Shown here: positions 47,884 to 59,800 of the stretch, one piece after another
How positions within the stretch are numbered: position 1 is the stretch's first letter
Layout of the letters: the number at the start of each line of letters is the position of its first letter
Assembly (NCBI GenBank): GCA_021292105.1
Contig: CM037869.1
Location: 23,574,050-23,638,049, forward strand
Origin: Anadara kagoshimensis
Taxonomy: Eukaryota; Mollusca; Bivalvia; Arcoida; Arcidae
Direction of reading: 5' to 3'
Length of the DNA: 64,000 nt
Notes under the pieces: generated by a model
Seen by the model: the letters and a program-made list of their open reading frames with translations, nothing else
Told to the model about the DNA's origin: nothing
Databases searched by the model: none
Translations under genes and position numbers: made by a program

Positions 47884-50800
47884 ATGGAGTCAAGCACATC
47901 TATACCTGGAAGACAGGAATGGGACAGACCAGTAGAGTTTCTGTTTGCCATTATCGGATACTCAGTTGGGATGGGAAATATTTGGAGATTTCCTTATACA
48001 TGCTACGAGAGCGGTGGAGGTAAACATTTAATAATTATTAAACCTGTTTCAAGTTTGCAGCATTAAAGGGCCATTTCGAAATAAAATAATTTACGCTGTT
48101 TTAATGAAAAAAATAGAAGGACAAAACTGTATTTTATTTCATCTACTGGCCATGGAGTCAATATTCTTAAAGTTTTAGCATGCTTCAGTTTTTGAGGAAT
48201 TCTAAATTTTACGAAGAAGAAAATACAAAAACAATCATACTTTTTATATTAAAATAGGTACCACTATGAAATCTTAATATGCTAACGAGGTAACTTTCAA
48301 AAAATGTTGACTCGGCGACATCGCAGTTCTAGGCTTTTTTATGCTATTGCCGTTTCCAAAATATTTGTAATAATGGTGATGTTCCTGTATCAGAATTTTT
48401 CCTGGAAATATTTGATCTCCAAAAACTCTTTGTTCCTTTCATTTTGAATTTTGATTTCACAAGTAAAGTATAGCTAGCTAGCCAGGGGTCACGTGCCCTA
48501 TCGAAGCACCAGGTTAGGTCTCACTCCTCTGGCGGAAGTTTGCCTTTTAACTGATTTGCCAGTTTTTAATTTGCTTTATCGTGTATGATTTGTGCATGGT
48601 TCGGTATGTTTGTGTTAGATTATTACGGCTATACACCATTTTTAATTTTTTCTTGCTGTATCAGATCTGTATTTTAATTAACAAGTACTTTTGAAACAAG
48701 TCTATTCTTTCATTAACATCAGGAAAAATACCAAGTACATCCAAATAAGTTATACAGGCACATCTATACGAAATTGAAAGAATCCGTCGAATTAATATAG
48801 CGACATTATTGTAGAGACTCGTTAAATCAAAAGCCTATAATAGCAACGGCAATAATAATAATAATAATAATAATAAATATTGTTATTTCAAAGCATCCTC
48901 TCTGTATATAACAAAGCTATGTACGGTTAATACTTTCAGAATACATCGCCTTCATTACCAATTTTGATAACTAACACACGTGGCAATATGTACCCTTTTG
49001 AGAGACCCGGTTTCTCTTACCAGTCGGAAGTTAACATTTTAAACTGAATTAGACAATTTTCAATTTTTTTTGTTTGTGTTATATTTTTGAAGAATGCTGC
49101 TAGGAGCTTAGAAATAGCTACGTAGTTAAGATTTTCAAAATGTATTCTTTTATTTGAATATGAATTAGTATGTTTGTTTTTATTCAAACCCTTACCGCCA
49201 TCTTTTACGCCACCAGTACAATTATAACTTAAGTATATGCAACAGGTAGTTTACAGTTCATAAGGCCATTTACCTGAAAATATTTATTCAGGATGCCATT
49301 GTTTTTTTTCAATATCTAACTCTAAAATAAATTCATCAGATAATCTTTTAAACAGCGATTAAAGTCATTGCTAAAGCGAAATGTCAATGTATTTTGACAG
49401 ACTCAATAATGCCAAACTATTAAAACGTCTTTTTATTAATACGTCCGGTATAGGCTAATAAGAAAATGATTTTGAAAATGATTTCGAGTTTATTCCTTAT
49501 TTTTTCCATATGTTATGTTTTACAAATTACAAGACACATTGATTGAAGACATAATGCTTAAACATAAAAAAATAAGTTTTACCACTAAATATATATAAGT
49601 TTAACCTTTATGTTTTCGTTTTCCGTTTAATTTCTGATTTTCACGAAGGTTAAAGCTATATTAAATAACAATGCACATATTAATGTGTTTATTTCGTGGA
49701 TAAACTATTTTGTATCAGCGATGAAATGTCATCAAAAACAGTCTGATATTATTGATTACACATAATACAACATAAAAATGGAATTTTTTCACAATAGCTT
49801 TGGTCAGCACAGAACATTTTTCGTTACACCATTGTCAAAATAAGAAAATAGAAACATTTATCATTCCAACATCTGAAAATACATTAAAGTTTTACAAGTT
49901 TTGTCCAAACACTACTAATGAGAAATTGTATTCTGAAACAGCCATCTAATGCTGTAAAACTGGAATAATATATATTCGATTCATACATTTCTAATTCACA
50001 AACCTAACTAAACGGAAAAACCTTCATTGGTACGCTTGTTTTTGTATCCGTATCACTTGTACCGTTATGAAAAACAAACATACTAATCCATGTCTGAATC
50101 ACAATCCAGAAGCAAAGTAAAAACTTTTGAACTGACAAGTTAGGTTAGACACGTGAACTTCCACCAGGGAAGTGAGGCCGGGTGCTCCGGAAGGGTAAGC
50201 ACCTCCTGTTTAGCTAGCTACACCCGCCACTTGTTAAATCAAAATTGTGTGAAAGGAACATGGAACTATGAGACGTCAAATATATCCAGGGCAATCCTGG
50301 ACACAGAAACATCAAACTTATCAACAATACTGTGATGACGGCCATAAAACTTTTTGAGGGCCTTGATAAGCCTAGGCTTGCAATATCCCCGAGTCAACAA
50401 TTTATTTGCAAGCAGCCTACTTCGTTGTACAAAGTCACCGTAGTGGGAACAAGCTCTACCATAGCGTATTAATTGGGAAACAAATACACCATAAGCAGGA
50501 GAAGCAGGTATATTGCTGCATAAAAAAGGAAAGTTGACAATAGAAAAATTGAAATCATCACGTTTGTCATAAAGTTTCAAATGTAGCCTTTCGTATTCGT
50601 CATAATTCAGGTATAAGTCTAAATATGAAGCAGAACTTGAGGAATCAGTCGTGTCTGTTATTTCAAGCTCACTAGGATAGATGACATTTACATAGTCTCC
50701 AAATTTAGGATTGTTAAGAGACAGAACGTCATCTATATTTCTGTATGTTGAGTTGAACTATTTGGCGACAGTCTTCTCTCCAGATTTAACAAGGTTCTGC

Positions 50801-53800
50801 ATAAATTCTGCTTCGTAAGAATAAAGACACAAATCAGCAAGCAATGGTGCACAGTTTGTACCCATTGATATACCGATTGTTTGCTGAAAATCTATATTAC
50901 CAAACACAACAAATATGTTATCTATCAAAATCTCCAACATTTTGTTGATGGTATCTTCAGTATATTTTTCTTTGGAATTCGTATGGTGCTTGACAAAATA
51001 ACCAGAATCCCTGTTCAGCACCAGATATTTGTATCTTGGCTTACCGTTTTTGTAAAAGAAACACAAGTGAATAATTTCTTTAAGACGTTCTTTCAATTTA
51101 GAATGAGGGATAATATTTTTATGTTGTCATTCCTTTTTGCTTGGTATTGATTATAAGGTGCGTTCCTGGTGGCGTATTTAATTATGTGGACATTGTGTGG
51201 AGTTCCGTTGTTGTACATGGAGTTAGCTATTGGTCAATATACAAGACTGGGTCCTATTGCAGCTATGGAAAAGTTGTGTCCTTTATTTAAAGGTAACATT
51301 TTATTTGTAATTTTGTACCACAAGTTTTTTACTTTGCACGTTAAAAAATTTTGAACATTGATTGGTATCTCTTAATTCTGCTGACAACCACTGCAGTAGC
51401 TCCATTGGTAGACTGCTAACTCCACTAAATGGGAGGTCGTGGGTTCGTTACCCGACTAGATCTGAACCAAGACTTAAAAGTTGATAGTGACTGCTCTTTC
51501 GCCTAGTACTCGGAATTACGAAATGGAAGTCGCGGTTCTTTAAGATGAGAACTTAAAATAAACGAGGTCCTGTGTCCTTGTAGGCTTGTCTTCACCTTCG
51601 CATATAGCTGTCGACGTCTCGATGTAAGTGAAATATTCTTGACTGGGACGTTAAACACCATTACTCAACTCTTAATTCTAACTTCAATAATTGCTCATTA
51701 GAATCAATAATTCCCATATCGACTTTTAAGATGATAAGTTAATGTTAAACGGTTAACTAGAATCAACTGTGTTTGTTATTCTGCGGTGTGTTCTTTGTAG
51801 AGCTTCTTCTTCATGTACAATTACCGATATTGCATAATGTTATCAATTATTTTCATACTTAGGTGCAGCAGCTGGATCCGTTGTCTTGATTGCCATCAGT
51901 CGAACTCTATACATGGTGATACTTGTCTGGCCATTTTATTACCTTTTCAATAGCTTCAGTCAGGAGCTTCCTTGGACCAAATGTGGACATGTATGGAACA
52001 CACAATACTGTGTTGATAATAGAGTATTAAAAACCAATCATAGTTACAGTCCTAACGAGGACAATAAGACTAACTTGATTCCCATCATGGTAAACAAAAC
52101 AACATCAGCATCCGCAGAATACTTTAGGTATAGATTATTTTTTAACCGATTTTAACAATTTTATATCAAAAACAAACATACCAGTCCAAAAGCAAAGTGA
52201 TGACTACAAAACAACAGAAAAAAACCCCGACAAATTAAGTTAAATAAGCGACCTTCCACCAAACAAGTGATGCCGGGTGTACCTCTAGTTGTCATTATTC
52301 ACCCCTGATTAATATAATTTCTTAATCTATGATTCCATGTAACATTTACTTTAAATGGCTCTATGTTTGGTCATTATAATATCAGCTTTTTACACAGATT
52401 TAATTTAGGGTACAAACTTTAAAATTATTACACGGAAAGGTTAGACCACGAAAATGGCTAAAATTCAATTGTCATTCACAAAAAAATGCTTATTAGAACC
52501 GCTAAATACTGCATGGTGTATTTTATTGAATAACAAGCTGTGTCATCTTTTTAGTATCCTTGCATTTATAATTTTGTTTTACAGAGGCAATGTGTTACAG
52601 ATCACATCAGGGATAGATGACATGGGAACTGTAAGATGGGAATTTGTTCTTATTCTCTTAGTTATTTGGATTATTATATACTTTGGTGCATTTAAAGGGA
52701 CTAAATCTGTCGGAAAGGTAATACTTATGCTAGATGACTAAATATCCCCTAGTGTTGATAAACTGATTAGGCAATATTTTTGTATTATCTGAAATATTCT
52801 ACTTTCAAAATGTGTTGCTAGTTAAAATCTAAAATTTTAAAAATCAAAGGTTTACTTTTTATGCTAAGTATTTTCTTAGCTACATTTGGACAAATATATG
52901 TTGGTCCTTTGGATATTTTAACCTCTTGAAAAATTGTTTGGTTCAAGCACTACTAATGAGGAATTGTATTCTGAACGTCCGCCTAGTGCTGTAAATCAAC
53001 AATGGTATAATATGTAATTATAAATGTACCTTTGAAGCATAAGTTTAAGACATTTTACTTATAACTTACAGGTCCGTCAAGAAAGTGTTGCAACCCACTC
53101 ATAGAACCTTGTAAAACAACAGTTTTAACGGTATAAGTACTTGATGGTTTGTTAACTTATATTTGTCGGAGGACTTTCTTTATATACTTCATTAAAACTA
53201 AAATTGATCCTTTTATCAGTTATGTCATTTAAAAACATTCTATGCACAAAATAAAAATATGCCTTTGGCAAATATAAGTTAATAAAACATTAAGTACTAA
53301 AACCGTCAAAACCGCCAAAAACTGTTGTTTGACAAAAGGTTCTGTGAGGGGGGCGCAAAACTTTCTGGACGGACCAGTATATTTAAAATCAATAACAAAA
53401 AGAATAAATATGAATTAACGTTGAAAGAAATTGGACACCAAGCACACATGCAATATAATCACAACCATCAGTACACGAACCTGCTCATAAAAACATTTTG
53501 AACACCAGTTAGTCACCATTCCAATTTCTGTTAAGATTAAATCATGTCATCTAAATTTAATTGTTCCAGATTGTGTATGTAACGGTACTTTTTCCATATG
53601 CTGTTCTGGTTGTGTTGATTATAAGAGGATTAACATTGCCTGGGTCATATGAAGGAATGCTGTTTCTTTTCACACCAAAATGGCAACGTCTGACTGAACC
53701 ACAGGTGAGAAAAATTATCAAATTACACATTATTGGATTTAAGAGCCAAGTCAATCTGGTGGTATTGACATTGCATGTAGGTCTACAATTTTGTATGAAC

Positions 53801-56800
53801 TTGATTCTATAAACTTTCACCTGAAGACCGAAGGCAATATTCTTCACAGGAAACCGACATAATGCCCAGTGACTGTCAAAATTCCTTTTTTCACATCAGT
53901 TCATGGTATTATTCTGTCCTTCCTTAACTAGATAAAACGAAAAGCCCCGTATAGATAGGTGTTTTTTAATTAGTACTTCTATTTTGTGACCATATCAACA
54001 GGCGAACAATTTTTTGATTTAGATAAATGAGACACCCATTTTTATAATGCTCTATGTGTTCGATCCGTCAGTTTTCACATTGTAAAATAGTTGTCTGAAT
54101 TGAAGAATGTAGAAAAAATAATGGTTTGGTAAATTACATGAGTAAGATATACATTTAGGGGATAATAACTTTGTTTATTTTGTACAATTAACATTTTTGT
54201 TACGTGTTCTTTGATGTTTAGGTTGTATATTTTCTTTGCCTTTATATTTCACATTCAGATCTGGGTAAACGCAGCTGCCACTAATTTCTTCTCCTTGGGT
54301 ATTGGCGGTGGAGGTAATATCACTCTTGCGAGCTTTAATAAGCATAAAGAAAAAATTTTAAAGTGAGTACAAGTGCATATTTTGAGATTGATCGAAGACA
54401 TATGCAATTAGAATAATAGACATAGGAATATCAAGGAAACCGTTAAGTCGTGTATCTTTAAACCGGGCACATAATTTGCATTGCATATGTAACCGTATTC
54501 GTACCAGACACAATGGGGTTCGTTGCTGTTACACGCGATACTCCTAACGTTTGTGCGGAACTCGTTTTTCCAAAAGATGTGGAATTGCATAAGATGACTT
54601 TTACCCCGTACTATGATGTTATTTTGGGAATGTGCGAAGTTAACGTTGTTCCAAACAATTCGCACAAACGTTAAGAAGTGTTGACCACATGGTACATTTA
54701 AATAAGCATCATCCAATCATCAAAACGATTACATTTAAACTACCTCATTTAAGTGATTAATTTCAGAAAAGTGCTTGAAATTACTGTTCATTTGCATAAT
54801 CTGTGAAAAATTGGCCAACACGATTTTCTCTTTAAAATTATCTGCTACATGGTTATACATGTACTTCCTGTCGTTTTCGGATTTTATTACATGTGTGGCA
54901 GATGTGGATGACTGGGCGGGGTTGCTTGCGCTTCCGTAGTGCCCGGTGTGTCAATTTCCTGACGAAGGTTTGCGTTTTTTATGGGATTGTCGTTTTGTTA
55001 GGTTTTTACATTTTGGATTGTGATTTGAGCATCGGCGAACGTTTTTGCTATTGATTATACATGTCAAATTGGAACTACATCATCCCATTAATAAACTGTT
55101 TCGGCTATTAGTCTGTTTTCTCTTTTAATATTCACGGCGGTTAAATCAAATCGAGCAGAAATCTTTCAAACTTAAAGTTGAATATCTGTATTTAACAAAA
55201 TCATCTGTGAAAAAATTTAATAAATTTTCAAAGATTTTAGTTTTTAGTAAAACTGCAAAATATTAATTTTGAAATTATAGAATGTATATATTTTTAAACT
55301 GGTCTCACCCTTACTCATGCTTACACGTTCGATAAAGCAAACTTAGGTTACTCAAAGAGAAAACTGTTGCATTGTTAAAATCGTCTACTGAAGCCAGTTT
55401 GTACCATTTTTTATTATTAAATGATAACTGAGGCATCTTTGGTTTTTATGGTACTTTTATTCTTGTTTGTAGCTCAGTCCTCGTCTGTCCTATGGAGTGA
55501 ATGAATGGTGTCAGGTGATGTGTCTGTGTGAAGATGTCCGTGTGTGTTTGTGTGCGTTTGTTTGTTTGTTGAGGGAAGCTTGCGACAACCTTATTTACTC
55601 TTCTGAAAGATAACAGAAGGGAAGAGCATGACTGAACTTTTTATAAAATGTGTTAATTAGACAAGGTGCATACATGATGAAATGACCATACCGTAAGTTA
55701 TTGAATACTTGCTTAGTAGAGTTATTAACCTTATTTAAAATATAGCCGAAAGTGTAGTTTTGAAATACCAGAAAATATTTGGGTTTTATGTTTTATATAA
55801 TTTCTAATATCATTACAAGCGGTAGGAGTAAGTTTGTACGATTCTTGTCATCCAAATGTTCAATTTTGACAACCAATTGACAACACAAAACAAACCCTTA
55901 AGTTTAGGTCAAACTGTTTTTATTTAGATTTGACCATTATAAAACTGCTTTATATTTTCAGGTATGCTCTTATGATTGCATTAGTTGATCTTGTATCATC
56001 TCTCATGTCAGGTGTTGCAGTGTTTTCAAATTTAGGATATTTAGCACAAGTTCACGGGAAACATATTGACGAAGTTGTCAATTCCGGTAATATATAAAAT
56101 AATAAATACATGTATAATTTTCATAATGGTTTATGGAAAATTACAGTGTTTTAACAGCTGATATTCAAAGGTTTTTATTTCGTCACACTTGTATAAAATT
56201 TGCAAAAATAAAATCACACAAATTTAATCTTAAAGCTACTAATAATGTAGAGACGAAAACATAAAAGTATTGAATCAGTATTAAATTTAAACTACGTGAC
56301 ATTGAAGCAAAATATTTGAATAAAATCCATGCATACATTAATAGGCAAACAACATTGACCTATCCGTTTGACCTTTAATTTAAATATTAATCATGGACCA
56401 GTTAATTCATGTGTAGGGAACTCGGGTGTTAATCATGAGTGATACTCGCTCCATAGAGTAGACACATGCACTATGTATGTAATAACTTGAATCCTAACAC
56501 TACCTATTTATTAGGTGGATTATCCTATATGAATATTCCTAATAAAACGTCAAGCAGACAGGTCATTGTTTGCCTATACCTGCATTATGTTTATGCTTTA
56601 TTGTATATCGTCTAATGTCTTTCTGAAATCTTAAATATTAAGTCACATTTTGAAAAAAAAACAACATACTACTTTACAGAAAAAAGGGACATTTGCAAAT
56701 TCAAAACGCGCATTTTAAAACAAAGACTAACACCTTTTGGAATTGCCGCCCAACAAATGATTGAGGGTCACATCAGTCAAGTGATGCGGTTAGGGAGTCT

Positions 56801-59800
56801 ACCCTTTCAAATTATTTCATAGCCATTTGTTAAACGATTAACAATGTGTTTGAAAATAAATATCAATTTTAATAATAATATTCACGGCAGTGAGTGACAT
56901 TTATATATCTTTGTATCAAATGTTAATTTGATAATTGTATTTTATATTTACAGTTCTCCTATTTCAGGTATCGAACTTGTGTTTATAGTATTTCCTGAGA
57001 TTTTTACTGTAATGCCGTTACCACAACTGATGTCTATTTTGTTTTTTCTAATGATCATTACACTTGCATTAGATTCAATGGTAAGTTTTTTAATATGCCA
57101 TTCTTTTACATAATCGGTATGATTATACAATTATCTTGTCCTTAACAGGGAATCCGGTTATTTTGTCAAGCACCATACGGACTTAAAAAAAACCCTGAAG
57201 ATACCATTATAGATAGTTTGTTTTCGGACTTCAAAAAAATCTACTGAAGATACCATAATAAATGAATCGTTTGTTTACGGACTACAAAAAATCTACTGAA
57301 GATACCATTATAAATGAAGAGTTTGTTTTAGACGTTCTTTCAATTAAGAATGGAGGATAGGAAATGAATAATGATAATTACATATTATACCAGTTAAAAT
57401 TTTTACAGCGCTTGACGGCCGTTTCGGAATAAAATTCCTTGTCAGTAAGTCTAGGACCAAACTTCTGAAACCAAATTGTTTTCAAGATGTTGAAAAGATA
57501 CCCAAAGGACCAAAATATATTTTATAGAAAAGAAACTTGATTTGATACACATATTTCTTATTATCTTAATTACAGAACCTACACAATTAAGTTATTTCAG
57601 ATCTCAAACGAAAAGTAAATTGAATTATTTGTGTTATTAAGTATTTATAAAAGTTGAAAAAACGAAAACTTCAGCGCTTCTTTCTTTAAGTTGTATCATA
57701 TATGATTTTTATCTTTTCACAGCTAGTTGGTCCTGAAATATGTGTAACTGCAATAACAGATAGATTTAAACATTTGCCAAGAAGAGAAATTCTCTATGCC
57801 ATAGCATGTATTCTGTTCTATTTTCTTGGATTCCCAACAATTGCCCAGGTATGCGAGGACATAAGGTTGTGTTAAAATTTAAAACTATAAGTTTCTATTC
57901 AAATTTCATAATGTCCAAGTGGAATACACAACAAATGCAGAAAAAACTATAGACGATCAATCGCAAACATAAATCACAATCGAAAACTTTGGATTTGTTG
58001 AAATGAAATCGGACATATTATGTCATTTTCAAATCCTAAATAGCAAGATTAAAACTTTGACAATTAAATTAAACACGTGAACTCCCACCGAAAAGTGTGC
58101 GAAGGACCCAGTATATTGCTTCTCTGGCGGAAGTTTACGTGTTTCTTTTTTTAGTCAGATTTTAATTTTTTGGGATTGTGATTTGCATATGGACCGAAAG
58201 GTTTAGGTTTGAACATTAACAATACACATCATTGAATGACAATCGCATAAGTTCAACATTAACTGATTCTTAAAAAAGGTTTTCTTGTTAAAAACAGTTT
58301 TTGTATTAAATATAGTGTGTATTCTTAAAGTTACTGAATGTATTTCAATGTCATAATATGATTTAAGGGGTAATATTCGGAAAAATAGGTGTTGTAAAGA
58401 AATCTTTTTAGTCTCTACATTTACCTCCTAATTGGGACACACACACACACATACACACACAGCTTTTTAAATGCCTTCTATTACATATTATACCAGTTTT
58501 AATTTTACAGCACTAGACGGCCGTTTCGGAATACAATTCCTCATCAGTAGTGCTTGGACCAAAATCATGAAACCAAAATTATTTTTAAGATTTTGAAAAG
58601 CTACCCAAAGGACCAAAATATATTTTACCAAATTAAGCTAAGGAAATACTTTGCATGAGAGAGTATACCTTAGTTTTTGAAAAATTTCAAATTATAACTT
58701 GCAGGAAATTTAGACAATTATAGTATATTTCTGACAATTATACGAAATTATTGCCTACTGAGTTTGTGATATCCTCAAGGCACCAGCCACCAGCAGAGAT
58801 ATCGGCTCAGGGGTTTAAATTACATATTATACCAGTTTTAATTTTACAGCACTAGACGGCCGTTTCGGAATACAATTCCTCATCAGTAGTGCTTGAACCA
58901 AAATTATGAAATCAAAATTATTATAATACTTATATAATGTTATTTTATACTTTTCAGGGTGGAATGTACTTTTTTGCACTCATAGATTATTATCTCAACT
59001 TCGTATCTTCCATCTCATTAGCATTCTTCGAAATCATAGCAGTATCTTGGTTTTATGGTAATTAAATAATTATTTTTCTTTACATTTCTGTTTAACTGTA
59101 CACTGAAACCTCAATTCATCGACATCAAAAGCTAAGTTTATTTTGGCGTTATAAATGGGTTTCGGCGATGAATTGAAAGCAGCTTTAAAAGAAAACATAG
59201 ACGGATTATATTTTTGACATAAAAATTTTGCGGTGATAACTGATTTGGCAAAATTATCACAAGGTTTTATTGTATGTCAATAACGCTTTTCTGTTTACTA
59301 CGTCAGTGCCCAAGTGGTTAAAATGCATTCTTAAGATTTATGTGCTTGGTTTTTGCTGTTGTTGTTGTTGTGTTGTGTTTATGTTCTTGTTTCCACTTTC
59401 ATGTTACGTGAACAATATTTAGCTGAAACTCTTGTTTCATGGAGTATATTTTTATGACTATGTTTCTGAGGTTGTCATCATTGCAAAATAATTCTCTTCT
59501 AAAATGCATTGTATTAAAATAACAAACTCAGATATGTTTACAGTTGCCTTACATACATGTAATTGCAAAATTAATAAGAGACTTTATAAGTGCATTCATT
59601 TGATATGATTTAACTGATTTTGGTGGAATAATCTTCATTTCGACTTAATATAATGAAATATATTGAGATTTTTTACGACAAAACACAGACGTAATAAATT
59701 ATGTAATATAACTTTAATAAAATTTGACCATTAACCATCTATCGTTTTAGGAGCAAGGGTATTGGCGAAGAATGTATTTGACATTACAGGTTCAGCTCCA

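Larger units (their letters stand above)
58481..58930 (-). mobile_element. Retrozyme-like element: two hammerhead repeats, 339-bp period
   Basis: Two nearly identical blocks, starting TTACATATTATACCAG at 58481 and 58820, each carry a 46-nt hammerhead on the minus strand. Predicted cleavage falls between 58516/58515 and 58855/58854, so the RNA between is 339 nt. The layout (direct repeats each with a type I hammerhead with weak stem III, no protein) matches retrozymes known from plants and animals, which give circular RNAs. A poorly preserved third motif may lie in the middle (about 58680), which would make the basic unit about 170 nt. In intron 9 of SLC6 copy 2, antisense, so transcription must come from another promoter. 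Confidence 0.85.
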
